Source: Chitinophaga sp. YR573
GTDB lineage: Bacteria; Bacteroidota; Bacteroidia; Chitinophagales; Chitinophagaceae
Direction of reading: 5' to 3'
Assembly (NCBI RefSeq): GCF_900110995.1
Contig: NZ_FOJF01000001.1
Coordinates: forward strand, 4,252,803-4,316,802
DNA: 64,000 bases
The translations under genes and the position numbers were made by a program. This document shows, piece after piece, positions 37,501 through 47,721 of this stretch. Numbering within the stretch: position 1 is the first letter of the stretch; each line of letters begins with the position of its first letter. Under the pieces are notes generated by a model. The model saw only the letters and a list, made by a program, of their open reading frames with translations, had not been told where the DNA came from and did not search any database.

Positions 37501-40500
37501 TTCGATAGTCTGACCATTGATGCTACAGGTACAGGCAGCTACGGATATGGTGTTCAACTGATCAATTATGCAGACAGTAATACCTTCCGCAGATGTAATA
37601 TCATTACCAGCACTACATCTACTTCTGATGCTTATGCAGGTATTGTGATGAACGCTGCAGATAATGGCGCTGCTACTACCGGTAGTACCCGTTGTACAGG
37701 TAATACTTTCAGTAACAATACCATTACCGGTGGTTACTATGGTGTAACGGTAGTGGGTGGTAATAATGACCAGATCATCGGTAACCGCTTTACCCGCAAT
37801 ACTGTTAAAGACTTTTACGTTTATGGGTTCTACCTGTATTATCCTTATAATACGCAGATCCGTGGTAACCTGATCACCCGTCCTACGCGTACCAGTGTAT
37901 CTACCTTTGACGGGATTTATGTGCTCGGTCAGAGTGGATTACTGAATATCTCTGAGAACAGGATTACCAATCCTTTTGGTGGTATTCCTACCAGTACCAG
38001 TGCCTTCTATGGCATCGCCTTCAGCTCTTCAGATGCCCCAACAGGAGCTACAAATATTGTATCTAACAATGTTATCTACAATGTCAACGGTCAGGGATCT
38101 TCTTATGGCATCTACAATGGTTATTCTGCCAATACTTCTTATTACCATAATACTATCTCTCTGGATAATAATAATGGTAGTTCTACTTTCAACACTTTAG
38201 CAGGATTTTATCAGAGTGGTACTACCAGTGAACTGAAGTTTATCAATAATATTATTACTGTCACTGCTCCGGCTTTCAGTACGAAATATGCGATGTACCT
38301 GGGATCAACCGGTACAGAGATCGTTGCCAACAACAACGACTATTATGTAAAAGGTGGTGGTGCAGCTAATACTAATTACACCGGATATTTTGGGGCTAAT
38401 TATACAACCCTGGCAGACTGGAAGATAGCTACCGGTCAGGATGCTGCTTCCGTAAGCATGGACCCTATTTATGCAGATGCGGCGAATGGGAATCTTGCTC
38501 CGGTAATTGTTCCGATGGATAACACCGGTGTACCTGTAGGTATTACCAATGACATCCTGGGTGTATCAAGAAGTACTACCAAACCTGATATCGGTGCTTA
38601 TGAAATAGATGTTCCGCTGTGTACAACACCGCTCAATGCAGGTACCGCTGTAGTTACACCTACTTCAGGTATTTGCCTGGGCAGACCAATTACACTGGAC
38701 CTCACAGGTAATACTCCTGGTGGAAGACTGACCTACCAATGGCAGTCTGGTTTTACTGCAACTGGTCCGTGGATCAATATCACTGACACGATGTATGTAT
38801 CCCTGTTCAAAACAGAACTGGGTATGAATAACTATTTCCGTTGCCGCATTGTATGTAGTGGTACGGATACGGCCTACTCAACAGTCGCATATGTAAATAT
38901 GAATGCACCGTTGATCAAAGGGCTTTACACTATTAATCCTGCAGGATCCGGTTCCAGGAACTTCCCTTCATTTACAGCAGCAGTGCAGGCCATGGAATGT
39001 GGTATAGCTGGTGAAGTAATTTTTGAAGCAGTACCTGGTACTTATACAGAGCAGGTACGTATGCATAGAGTAGGAGGGGCTTCAGATACAAGTCGTATCA
39101 CCTTCCGTAGTCAGAATGGTGACCCTGCTTCTGTCATACTTACTTATCCAACAACTGCAGCACTCAACTATGTATTAAAACTGGATAGTGCCAGTTATGT
39201 AACTTATAAAAACCTGACGATTACAGCGGCAGGTACTACGAATGCAAGGGTAGTGGAACTGGCAGGTACAGCAGCTTACGACAGCCTGTTGTATAATAAG
39301 ATAAACATGCCGGCAACTACTACTAACAATACAAATATAGTAGGGGTTTATGCCAATGCTTTCCCTGGTAAGAATATCACCATCACGGGAAATACCATTA
39401 CCAATGGCGCCAGCGGTATCTGGTTCTCAGGTCCGTCAAATACATTGTTAGCTCCTTCACTTGCGATAGACAGCAATACTGTGAACGGTGCTTACGTAAA
39501 TGGTATTTACACCCTGAATACAACCAGTGTGGCTATTACCAGGAATACAGTTAACAGCACTGCGCCACTGGCCAGTACTTCTTATGGTATTGTTTTAAGT
39601 TATGGAGACTCCGCTTACCGCGTTACACAAAACAAAGTGAATATCAGTAATGCTACTACAACAGTATATGGTATTTACATGGAGTATTGTGATGGTACAC
39701 TGGGTATGCCGGGATTAGTAGCAGCCAATAAGGTATATGCAGCAACAGGCAATACCGGTTCGCTGTATGGTCTGGACCTTTATTATTGCAGCAATAATAC
39801 AACTGTCAATAACGTAGTGGGTATAGCCACCTCCGGTAGCAGCTCTTACGCCCTGTACAGTTATCTGGACAACAACATCAATTACTATAATAATACCTTC
39901 CAGAGCAGTGCTACTTCTTCAACCAACAACGTAGCCGCATACTTATACCATACAAGTGCTACTTATGGTAATATCAGGCTGCGTAATAATATCTTCTCTC
40001 ATTTGGGTGGAGGTTATGCTTTACTGGTGTATGCTCCTGATTACATCAACAGTGATTATAATACCCTGTATACTTCAGGCGCTACGCTTGTAAGAAAAAC
40101 AGTTGCACCAGCTACCAATTATGCCACACTGTCTGCCTGGAGAACTGCATCCGACCTGGATATCAGCTCTATCGTATACAAACCGGCATTTATCAGTAAT
40201 ACAAACCTGACACCTGATGTTAACAACCCGGATGTATGGGCTATACATGGCCGTGGTGTGCAGGTAACAGGTAATGATCATGACATCAATAATCAATACC
40301 GTCCTGTTACACTGGCAGAAGGCGTACCGGATATGGGAGCCTATGAGTTCCTGCCGGCAGTAGAACCTCCACTGTTGCAGCCTGTACCATTAGCGCCTGC
40401 CGCAGGTACTACCCAGCGGTTTATGTTTGGTACAGATACAGTGGCCAAAATTACATGGTCTCCGTCTGCAGCAGTACCAGCAGATATCACACTGAAGAGA

Positions 40501-43500
40501 TATTCCGGTATCAAGCCACCTAAACTGGCTCCGGGCAGAGAGTTCATGTACTTCTACACAGATATAGATGCGAATGGACCTGGTGCGTACAAATATGATC
40601 TGCAACAATTCTATGTGGATTCATGGCAGGGTACTATGGATAAGGAAATGAACATCCGCCTGGGAAGAACTGATGCGGACTCTTTATGGCAGGTGAGTGA
40701 TAGCAGTACTGTGGATATCACAGCGAATATCATAGCAGATACTTCATTAAAATACATTGACAGATTTACCGGACTGAAAGGTAATCTGCCTGATAAGCCT
40801 ACAATACCGGCAATGCCTGACAGCTCTAACAGAGGCACCCGCTTCTGGGTAGGTTATGGTCATCACCAGTTCTTTGGTACTGATAATACACAGAACATGG
40901 TGTTGTACCTGAGTGCTGATCAGCTGTCGCATGTTATCGTAAAAATAAATGGTACCTCATGGAAGAAAGAATACACGGTGGCAGCCAGGAATGTACTGGT
41001 AACTGATCTTATGCCTAAGAACGGTTTAAGTGATGCCCGTCTGCTGGTGGAAGGTCTTTCTGATAAAGGTATCAGTATAGAAAGTGATGCACCAATAGTA
41101 GCTTATGCACATATTTATGGAAGTACATCTTCCGGTGCAACGATGTTGTTACCTGTAGGTACATATGGTTATGAGTACTATGCACTGATGTCACGACAGA
41201 GTTATGGCGCTAACAACAATACTTATTCCTGGTTCTATGTAGTAGCGGACAACGATAATACAATGGTAGAGATCACACCTTCAACACCAACGTTGAATGG
41301 CCGTCCTGCAGGAGTACCGTTTACGATTACACTGAATAAAGGAGAGGTTTACCAGGTACTGGGTGCTATCAAGTCAAGTGCAGAAGGATATGACCTCTCT
41401 GGTAGTAAGATCCGTTCTATCTCCAATGCAAATGGTAAGTGTTATCCGGTAGCGGTATTCTCTGGTAACAGCCGTACTTCTTTAAGTTGTGATGGTATGT
41501 CTGGAAGCTCCGGTGATAACAACATCCAGCAGAACTTCCCTTCACAGGCATGGGGTCAGCATTATCTCACTGCACCTACTTCCAACAGTGAAGATGCTAC
41601 GGTGTTAGGCACAAACATTTATCGTGTAATGGTGAAGGATACTTCTACAGCAGTATTCCTGAATGGTGCAAGACTGAGAGGATTGATCAATGACCGTTAC
41701 TATCAGTATGAAAGTGGTACAGCGGATTATGTGGAAGCTGATAAACCGATTACAGTAGCACAGTATCTGGCTTCTGCCGGTGCCTGTCCTAATACAAGTG
41801 GTTTGGGTGATCCGGAAATATTCTATCTCAGTCCGATTGAACAGGGTATTAACAGTGTGGGATTATACCGTAACACCGTAGAATCTATCAACGTGAATTA
41901 CCTGACATTGATCACACCAACATCAGCATTACCTTCTCTGTTGATTGATGGTACCAATACATATGATTATTCTTATGCTCATCCAAACAAGAGTGGTTAT
42001 ACAGTAGTTGTAAAACGTTGGTTAGCCGCCAAGGCACAATGTATCGTAACCAGCGATTCAGCCTTTACTGCTATCACTTACGGATTAGGAAGTGCAGAAA
42101 GTTATGGTTACAATGCCGGTACGCTGGTAAGGGATCTGAACATGAAAACAACGTTCAGTAATACTTACGATTCAAGTGGTACTCCAAGCAAGTATACCTG
42201 TGCTAAAACACCGTTCCGCTTTACAGCTATGCTGCCTGTTAAACCTACTTCACTCAAATGGGAGTTAAGCCAGGTAAGTAACCTGATACCGGCAACAGAT
42301 GTAATACAGGCTAATCCTGTACCGATAGATTCAATAGAAGCGAACGGAAAGAAATACTACAAATACAATCTCACCAGTGATTATATGTTCACTGTACCGG
42401 GTACTTATTACATACCGTTGCAGATGACTCATCCGGATATAGAAAGCTGTAATAATACTTCTGAAGTGATGCTGGAAATAAAAGTGATCAGCGCACCTCT
42501 GGTAGACTTCAGTATAGATTACTCCGGTTGTATCAGTGACGAAGCCATACTGGATGGTCAGGTTGTTACAGAAAACAATGCCGCCATCAATATCTGGAAA
42601 TGGAATTTTGCAGACGGTACCAATGCATATACATCACATGTTACCAGGAAATATCCTGCCGCAGGTACTTATGTAGAAGAGCTGCATATTATTACCGCTG
42701 CCGGTTGTATAGGAGATACTTCAAAACAGGTAGTAGTAAATGATCCGGGTAGTGCGAAAATGGTGAAGGATACCATCACGGTTTGTTATGGGGCCAGTGT
42801 CACCTTCAGCGTACAGAACCCTGATCCGGCACTGACATACAACTGGTATAATGCCGCTGTCAATGGCGCATTGCTGGGAACCGGTACAAGTTTCACCGTA
42901 CCATCTGCTGTCAGCAAAGCCATCTATTATGTAGAAACTGTAATGGGAGGTTGCCCTGGTAGCAAACGTACCCCGGCTACATTGCTGGTACTGCCGGTAA
43001 TTGTTAGTCCTGTAGTAACAGTGGATTCAATCGGCGTAAACGCCATCCGTTTCAAATGGGATGCTGTTACTGCTGCAACAGGTTATGAAGTATCTACAGA
43101 TAATGGTGTTACCTGGACAGAGCCTTCTTCCGGACCTCTCGGACTGGAACATCTGGTTACCGGATTAAGACCAGTACAAACTGTTACACTGCTCGTTAAA
43201 GCGAAAGGTTGTAATGATAAAATATCTGATCCTGCATCTGCTGTAACCCTCACCGATGGTATCTACATTCCTAATGCCTTCTCACCAAATGGTGATGGTT
43301 TGAATGATGTGTTACAGGTGTATGGAGCTATCATAAAAGAAGTACACTTTATGATCTTCAACCAGTGGGGTGAGAAAGTATTCGAAACCAATAACCAGTC
43401 AGTAGGATGGGATGGCTATTACAAACGTAAAGCACAACCTTCCGGTGTATACATCTATGTATGCAAACTGAAATTGATCGATGGTACTGAGGTAGATAGA

Positions 43501-43527
43501 AAAGGTTCTGTTAACCTGATTCGGTAA
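34570..43527 (+). CDS. Giant beta-helix/IgGFc-binding-like protein with type B T9SS sorting domain
   Basis: 2985 residues. The signal peptide ends SSYAQ. The first 220 residues resemble fibronectin/Ig-like modules. Three units of about 565 residues follow (35230-40350), each an Ig-like domain (CxGTPNAGTAV type) plus a right-handed parallel beta-helix ending in MGAYEF or IGAYEI. Residues about 2089-2515 form an IgGFc-binding-like domain, with FWVGYGHHQF, APIVAYAHIYGS and PVAVFSGNSR. PKD/Ig-like and FN3-like domains follow. The end is a type B gliding-associated sorting domain from about 2898 (IPNAFSPNGDGLND). It is predicted to be secreted by T9SS and displayed or assembled at the surface as an adhesin. 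No hydrolase catalytic motif was seen, though a beta-helix could hide polysaccharide-lyase-like binding. It is followed in 18 bp by a gene carrying a second IgGFc-like domain. Confidence 0.88.
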   Translation: MRTKPFSVLKTTLYLLFMLLSALSSYAQTDVTIGSGTGSNGGTTYPAPLQDYWEGNRAQYLYKASELIAKGIGPGFINAIRFNVTDVNGCGIIEQYTVKISATSTASLSDVTWEPSGTVIYGPVDYQPVAGLNSFPCTPSFFWNGVDNILVEVCSGDPNNPTGPIQYTSNAVVAWTEGLSFNGSSTYKNDNEGNLCSTLDPDNSGNMDTRPDIIFNWTPAVACTGTPNAGTAVTSVSSVCLNENFTLSLTGVTVASGLKYQWQSSTNNITWTNIPNDTTAALTTTQQVSTYYRCVVTCTTSGATATSTAVQVTSPTLVSGTFAINKALPTGGGNFASFNDAYNYIKCGINGPVVFNVVAGSGPYNEQLNMTPVPGASATNTVTFNGNADTLAYLSTNSNEREVIKLNGADYIRFVNLVINAKGSAGTEYGFAVQLINDADFNSFTNCTILSNTTSTSTNFAGIVISSSASSATATGTANCDNNVFSGNTIIGGYYGMTMVGSTTTSNAGNVISNNKFRDFYNYGMYIQGAFNASIQSNTFSRPARTSVSDFYGIYMTGLSTKVNINANRFTDPFGGALTSTGTFYGIYLTSVDALSQLENVISNNLIYNLTGNGSVYGFYNSSSDNVWYYHNTLSLDGATLASSYVTRGFYQTTNAAGINFIDNLITITRGGPGTKHALYFATSSSVIVSNYNDLFISPSVTNAFTGYSVSNQLTLANWRAAAFQDANSIATNPIYADITIGNYAPTSAAVNDRGTPIGILADINNATRSTTTPDMGAYEFTPAVCTAPPTAGAAAVNITPVCTDVAVSLNLNGNSMGLTQTYQWQYSTTATGTYTNLGLPITFPDTTIKATTTLYYRAAVTCGSSTTYSDPVLLTVNPALPGNTYSIDKNAPASALNFVSFNAAKAAMQCGISGPVIFNVVAGRTPYEEQLLLDSIRGVSAINTITFLGNGNTIHFSSTNTDERAVIKLKHSDYITFDSLTIDATGTGSYGYGVQLINYADSNTFRRCNIITSTTSTSDAYAGIVMNAADNGAATTGSTRCTGNTFSNNTITGGYYGVTVVGGNNDQIIGNRFTRNTVKDFYVYGFYLYYPYNTQIRGNLITRPTRTSVSTFDGIYVLGQSGLLNISENRITNPFGGIPTSTSAFYGIAFSSSDAPTGATNIVSNNVIYNVNGQGSSYGIYNGYSANTSYYHNTISLDNNNGSSTFNTLAGFYQSGTTSELKFINNIITVTAPAFSTKYAMYLGSTGTEIVANNNDYYVKGGGAANTNYTGYFGANYTTLADWKIATGQDAASVSMDPIYADAANGNLAPVIVPMDNTGVPVGITNDILGVSRSTTKPDIGAYEIDVPLCTTPLNAGTAVVTPTSGICLGRPITLDLTGNTPGGRLTYQWQSGFTATGPWINITDTMYVSLFKTELGMNNYFRCRIVCSGTDTAYSTVAYVNMNAPLIKGLYTINPAGSGSRNFPSFTAAVQAMECGIAGEVIFEAVPGTYTEQVRMHRVGGASDTSRITFRSQNGDPASVILTYPTTAALNYVLKLDSASYVTYKNLTITAAGTTNARVVELAGTAAYDSLLYNKINMPATTTNNTNIVGVYANAFPGKNITITGNTITNGASGIWFSGPSNTLLAPSLAIDSNTVNGAYVNGIYTLNTTSVAITRNTVNSTAPLASTSYGIVLSYGDSAYRVTQNKVNISNATTTVYGIYMEYCDGTLGMPGLVAANKVYAATGNTGSLYGLDLYYCSNNTTVNNVVGIATSGSSSYALYSYLDNNINYYNNTFQSSATSSTNNVAAYLYHTSATYGNIRLRNNIFSHLGGGYALLVYAPDYINSDYNTLYTSGATLVRKTVAPATNYATLSAWRTASDLDISSIVYKPAFISNTNLTPDVNNPDVWAIHGRGVQVTGNDHDINNQYRPVTLAEGVPDMGAYEFLPAVEPPLLQPVPLAPAAGTTQRFMFGTDTVAKITWSPSAAVPADITLKRYSGIKPPKLAPGREFMYFYTDIDANGPGAYKYDLQQFYVDSWQGTMDKEMNIRLGRTDADSLWQVSDSSTVDITANIIADTSLKYIDRFTGLKGNLPDKPTIPAMPDSSNRGTRFWVGYGHHQFFGTDNTQNMVLYLSADQLSHVIVKINGTSWKKEYTVAARNVLVTDLMPKNGLSDARLLVEGLSDKGISIESDAPIVAYAHIYGSTSSGATMLLPVGTYGYEYYALMSRQSYGANNNTYSWFYVVADNDNTMVEITPSTPTLNGRPAGVPFTITLNKGEVYQVLGAIKSSAEGYDLSGSKIRSISNANGKCYPVAVFSGNSRTSLSCDGMSGSSGDNNIQQNFPSQAWGQHYLTAPTSNSEDATVLGTNIYRVMVKDTSTAVFLNGARLRGLINDRYYQYESGTADYVEADKPITVAQYLASAGACPNTSGLGDPEIFYLSPIEQGINSVGLYRNTVESINVNYLTLITPTSALPSLLIDGTNTYDYSYAHPNKSGYTVVVKRWLAAKAQCIVTSDSAFTAITYGLGSAESYGYNAGTLVRDLNMKTTFSNTYDSSGTPSKYTCAKTPFRFTAMLPVKPTSLKWELSQVSNLIPATDVIQANPVPIDSIEANGKKYYKYNLTSDYMFTVPGTYYIPLQMTHPDIESCNNTSEVMLEIKVISAPLVDFSIDYSGCISDEAILDGQVVTENNAAINIWKWNFADGTNAYTSHVTRKYPAAGTYVEELHIITAAGCIGDTSKQVVVNDPGSAKMVKDTITVCYGASVTFSVQNPDPALTYNWYNAAVNGALLGTGTSFTVPSAVSKAIYYVETVMGGCPGSKRTPATLLVLPVIVSPVVTVDSIGVNAIRFKWDAVTAATGYEVSTDNGVTWTEPSSGPLGLEHLVTGLRPVQTVTLLVKAKGCNDKISDPASAVTLTDGIYIPNAFSPNGDGLNDVLQVYGAIIKEVHFMIFNQWGEKVFETNNQSVGWDGYYKRKAQPSGVYIYVCKLKLIDGTEVDRKGSVNLIR
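35230..40350 (+). repeat. Threefold internal duplication of about 1.7 kb
   Basis: Three successive units begin near 35230, 36920 and 38620 (spacing about 1690 and 1700 bp). Each encodes an Ig-like domain followed by a parallel beta-helix. Block starts such as the YSIDKNAPAS segment recur at about 35525, 37216 and 38918. The copies are clearly related as protein but diverged as DNA, so the duplication is old. Confidence 0.75.
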
Positions 43528-43545
43528 GATAAAAATTTGCAGATC

Positions 43546-46500
43546 ATGGAAAATCCTATAAAAAATACATTTGCTTGCTTGTGCTCTCCGCCTTATGGCG
43601 GGGGCACAGGTAGCAAATCCCTCTTAATAACTTTATTATTACTGATAGCTGGTATTTCAACATTTGCACAGGACCTCTCTAACAAAGGGAAGGATTTCTG
43701 GGTGAGTTATGGTCACCATGAATTCATGGAACCGTTGCAGAATAACAGTCAGGAGATGATTCTTTATTTAAGTGCAGAACAAGCTGCACAGGTAACGGTA
43801 ACGATTGATGGAACCACCTGGACAAGGAGCTACAGCATCCCTGCCAATACAGTAATCCCAACAGAATTTATTCCCAAGTCAGGAGCTTTTGATGCGCGTT
43901 TATATTCGGTACCTCCCGCTTTTGGTGGTACTGGTGGAGAAGGTCTTTTTACAAGAAAAGGAATTCATATTACGAGTGATGTACCTATCGTAGCCTATGC
44001 ACATATTTTTGGTAGTGCATCTTCCGGAGCAACTACACTGATGCCGGTAGAAACATGGGGATATTATTATGTGTCATTGAACAGTGAACAGAATTATGCG
44101 AATGACTGCTTCTCCTGGATGTATGTAGTAGCTGATCATAATAACACACAGATAGAAATAACGCCCGCAAAATTAAGCCGTAACGGGCGTCCGGCAGGAG
44201 TGCCCTTTACAGTAACACTGAACAGGGGAGAAGTATACCAACTGGTAGGTGCTTCCAGTGGCAGTGCAGGGAATGAACTAACTGGTACAACTGTCCGTTC
44301 TATTGCCAACAGTGCGGATACCTGTTATCCTGTAGCTGTATTTTCCGGCAGCAGCCGTACCGCTATCGGTTGTGTGCCAGGGGCGGGAAGCAGCGGTGAT
44401 AATAATATGCAACAGGTATTCCCTTCACAGGCATGGGGTAAACGTTATTTAACAGCGCCTACATCAAATGATGGATTAGCATCCAGTCTGATGACCAATA
44501 TCTACAAAGTAGTAGTTAAAGATCCAACTACAGTGGTAAAAAGGAATGGTGTACAAATACCATTGAACACTTTGATAGGAAATTCCTATTACCGTTTTAT
44601 AAGTGGTACTGCTGATTATATTGAATCAGATAAACCTATCCTGGTAGCACAGTTTATGTCTTCCACAGGAGCCTGTCCCAATTTCAATACTTTGGGAGAT
44701 CCGGAAATGGTGTATCTGAGTCCTGTGGAACAGGCTATTAAAAGAATCGGTTTTTACCGCAATACCAGGGAATCTATCAGCGTGAATTATCTCACTATGA
44801 TTATTCCTACAGGCGGGCTTCCATCTCTTCGTATTGATGGGCTGGCGAACGCCTATACGTATAGTTATCCTCATCCTAATCTTCCCGGCTATACAGTAGC
44901 TATTAAGAGATGGGTAGCTGCGCAGGCACAGTGTATCGTGTATAGTGATTCCGCCTTTACGGCGGTTACTTATGGCCTGGGTAGTGTAGAAAGTTACGGT
45001 TACAATGCAGGTACGCTGATCAACAACCTGAATGCACTGGGCGCTATACATAATGAACAGGATACTTCAAGTACCAAGAATGCTTTTACCTGTACAAAAA
45101 CACCTGTAGAGTTATCCGTACTACTGGCTTACCAGCCTACTAAAATGGTATGGGTGATCAATCCGCTGGGTACGGCTATTACTCCTAATGCAGACGTTAC
45201 AGTGAATGCACCGGTAAGCACCGGGCAGGAACTGGTGAAAGGTGTTCCCTACTATAAATACACGTTACCTGGAACCTATCAGTTCAGCAATACAGGTACT
45301 TATGATATTACGATTATAAATACGCATCCCAGTATTGAAAAATGTGACCATACAGAATCTGTGAAGATTACAGTGGCGGTGCAAACCAAACCACAGGCAA
45401 ATTTTACGTTTACACATACCGGTTGCGCATTGGATACAGTATATTTTACAGGTAACCCGAGTGGTAACGGATATAATATTGATCGCTGGAAATGGAGTTT
45501 CCCTGGTGCTGTATCGGATAGCGGACAAAATGTGAAAAGAAAGTTTGCTGTAGGATCGCAGAACATACAACTGAAAGTGATTTCCAAAGAAGGATGTGTC
45601 GCAGATACGATTATCCCTATTACGGTGGTTGCTCCTCCGGTAGCCAATTTTACTACCTCTGTGAATTCATTGTGTGAAGGAGGTGAAGTAACGGTTACAG
45701 ACCAGTCTACTTTTGCAGGTACTGCTCCGGTGAATGCCTGGTACTGGGATTATAATAATGGCACTACATTGAATGCCACTTCTGCCGCCGGACAAAAAAC
45801 AACTTACAATAACTATGGTACTTACAATGTAAAACACGTTGTAAAGGTGAGCAGCTTATGTGTCAGTGATACTGTAAGCAAAGCCGTAACAGTATATGCC
45901 AATCCCCGGGTAGGATTTACCTATCCCAATGATTGCCTGGCTGTAGATGGTATTGTACAGTTTAACAGTACAACCACTGTACCGGATGCACAAACATTAA
46001 GTACATATGCATGGGATTTTGGTGATGCATCAGCAACGCCTGCTAATCCTAATACTTCTGCGCTGGAAGATCCGCAGCATACTTACAGTTCATTCGGCAC
46101 TTATACTATTAAATACAAGATAACAACAGATAAAAGTTGTTCAAAAGATACTACTGTATCCGCTACGTTTAAACTGAAACCAAGGCTTACTTATACGGCA
46201 TTATCTCCTGTATGTGTAAATGATAACAGCATCCTTACTGTTGCCAAAGCCAGCGTTACGAACGGCGTTACGGGAACAGGTAAATATAAAGGTCCTGGTA
46301 CCAATGCCAGCGGGATTTTTAACCCTGCTGCTGCAGGTGTAGGTACACATACTTTATGGTATGTATTTACATCAGGAACAGGATGTATTGATTCGATATC
46401 TTCTACTATTACTGTAAATCCTAAACCTGCTGCCAGTTTCACAGCCACAGATAATGTGTGCCTGGGGCAACAGGTAGCTATTGCGGACCAGTCGACTGTC

Positions 46501-47700
46501 TCCGCCGGTAATATCACTTCCTGGAAATGGTTGCTGGGTGATGGTACAAACGAAGTACACACCGATAATTCAGCATTTAATAAAACCTATACTGCATGGA
46601 ATACCTACACTGTAAAACTGGTAGCGGTCAGCGACAAGAGTTGTGTGAGCGATACCGCTACCAGAACAGTGTCCGTACATCCGTTGCCGGTACCTGATTT
46701 CGCATTGCCAACTGCCATATGTATGCCGGAAGGGAAAGCCGTTTTCACCAATGCAAGCACTGTTCCGGATCATTCAACATTGTCTTATGTATGGGATTTC
46801 GGAGATAACACTGCTACAGGTATCATTGCTTCTCCTACACATATCTACAAGAGTACTGGTCCGTTTACAGTGAAACTGACAAGCACTTCTCTGTATGGTT
46901 GTGCTGCCAGTAAATCGCAGGTGCTGGATGCATTCTTTACTCAGCCGGTAGCTGGCTTCACGGTGTATCCCGATACTTTATGTGAAGGCGCAGATAACAC
47001 ATTCACGGATCAGAGTACAGATGCAGACAACAATATCAAAACATGGGCATGGCAGTTCGGTGATGGCTCTGTAGCTACCGATCCAAACCCTGTGAAACGA
47101 TACAGTGTTCCCGGTAACTATGATGTACAGCTGACAGTTACCAACGGCGCAGGATGTATCTCCGATCCATTCACCGGAAAAGTGATTGTGTACTTACAGC
47201 CGGTGATAGATGCAGGACCATCCTTCATTGTTCCGCAGGGCACACAGGTACTGTTTAACCCAACGGCCAATGATTCTACTGTACTTACTTTCCAGTGGTC
47301 ACCTCCTGACGGGCTTTCCAACGCGAATATATTAAGACCGGTACTGGCTGCGATGGAAGACCAGGTGTATGTACTGACTGCTACCGGACTCGGACATTGT
47401 ACGGCAAGCGACGAACTCTCTGTAAAAGTATTCAAACCGGTAAAAGTGCCGAATGTGTTTTCTCCTAATGGCGATGGAATCAACGATCGCTGGGAAATCC
47501 CTAACCTGGCAGATTACCCGGGTTGTACAGTGGAGATCTTCAACCGTTACGGACAAAGAGTATTCGGTTCTACAGGGTATCCTACTCCATGGGACGGTAC
47601 CTCCAGCGGCAAGATGCTGCCATTGGCTACTTACTATTATATCATCAAGCTGAAGAATGGATTCCCTCCATTATCAGGCGCTGTTACCATACTACAATAA
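43546..47700 (+). CDS. IgGFc-binding-like/PKD-repeat protein with type B T9SS sorting domain
   Basis: About 1384 residues from the ATG at 43546; an in-frame TTG lies at 43537. The signal peptide ends TFAQ. An IgGFc-binding-like domain (about 45-490) is strongly similar to that of the preceding protein, with FWVSYGHHEF, VPIVAYAHIFGS and PVAVFSGSSR. Several PKD domains follow (about 610-1230), with WDFG and WQFGDGS motifs. The end is a type B sorting domain (about 1298-1384, VPNVFSPNGDGIND). It probably arose by duplication of the C-terminal half of the upstream giant gene. It is a predicted surface adhesin or mucin/glycoprotein-binding protein; the IgGFc name reflects domain homology only. It sits directly before a PorP-OmpA-PorP run. 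Confidence 0.88.
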   Translation: MENPIKNTFACLCSPPYGGGTGSKSLLITLLLLIAGISTFAQDLSNKGKDFWVSYGHHEFMEPLQNNSQEMILYLSAEQAAQVTVTIDGTTWTRSYSIPANTVIPTEFIPKSGAFDARLYSVPPAFGGTGGEGLFTRKGIHITSDVPIVAYAHIFGSASSGATTLMPVETWGYYYVSLNSEQNYANDCFSWMYVVADHNNTQIEITPAKLSRNGRPAGVPFTVTLNRGEVYQLVGASSGSAGNELTGTTVRSIANSADTCYPVAVFSGSSRTAIGCVPGAGSSGDNNMQQVFPSQAWGKRYLTAPTSNDGLASSLMTNIYKVVVKDPTTVVKRNGVQIPLNTLIGNSYYRFISGTADYIESDKPILVAQFMSSTGACPNFNTLGDPEMVYLSPVEQAIKRIGFYRNTRESISVNYLTMIIPTGGLPSLRIDGLANAYTYSYPHPNLPGYTVAIKRWVAAQAQCIVYSDSAFTAVTYGLGSVESYGYNAGTLINNLNALGAIHNEQDTSSTKNAFTCTKTPVELSVLLAYQPTKMVWVINPLGTAITPNADVTVNAPVSTGQELVKGVPYYKYTLPGTYQFSNTGTYDITIINTHPSIEKCDHTESVKITVAVQTKPQANFTFTHTGCALDTVYFTGNPSGNGYNIDRWKWSFPGAVSDSGQNVKRKFAVGSQNIQLKVISKEGCVADTIIPITVVAPPVANFTTSVNSLCEGGEVTVTDQSTFAGTAPVNAWYWDYNNGTTLNATSAAGQKTTYNNYGTYNVKHVVKVSSLCVSDTVSKAVTVYANPRVGFTYPNDCLAVDGIVQFNSTTTVPDAQTLSTYAWDFGDASATPANPNTSALEDPQHTYSSFGTYTIKYKITTDKSCSKDTTVSATFKLKPRLTYTALSPVCVNDNSILTVAKASVTNGVTGTGKYKGPGTNASGIFNPAAAGVGTHTLWYVFTSGTGCIDSISSTITVNPKPAASFTATDNVCLGQQVAIADQSTVSAGNITSWKWLLGDGTNEVHTDNSAFNKTYTAWNTYTVKLVAVSDKSCVSDTATRTVSVHPLPVPDFALPTAICMPEGKAVFTNASTVPDHSTLSYVWDFGDNTATGIIASPTHIYKSTGPFTVKLTSTSLYGCAASKSQVLDAFFTQPVAGFTVYPDTLCEGADNTFTDQSTDADNNIKTWAWQFGDGSVATDPNPVKRYSVPGNYDVQLTVTNGAGCISDPFTGKVIVYLQPVIDAGPSFIVPQGTQVLFNPTANDSTVLTFQWSPPDGLSNANILRPVLAAMEDQVYVLTATGLGHCTASDELSVKVFKPVKVPNVFSPNGDGINDRWEIPNLADYPGCTVEIFNRYGQRVFGSTGYPTPWDGTSSGKMLPLATYYYIIKLKNGFPPLSGAVTILQ

Positions 47701-47721
47701 TCCATGTAAATATTTACCGCA

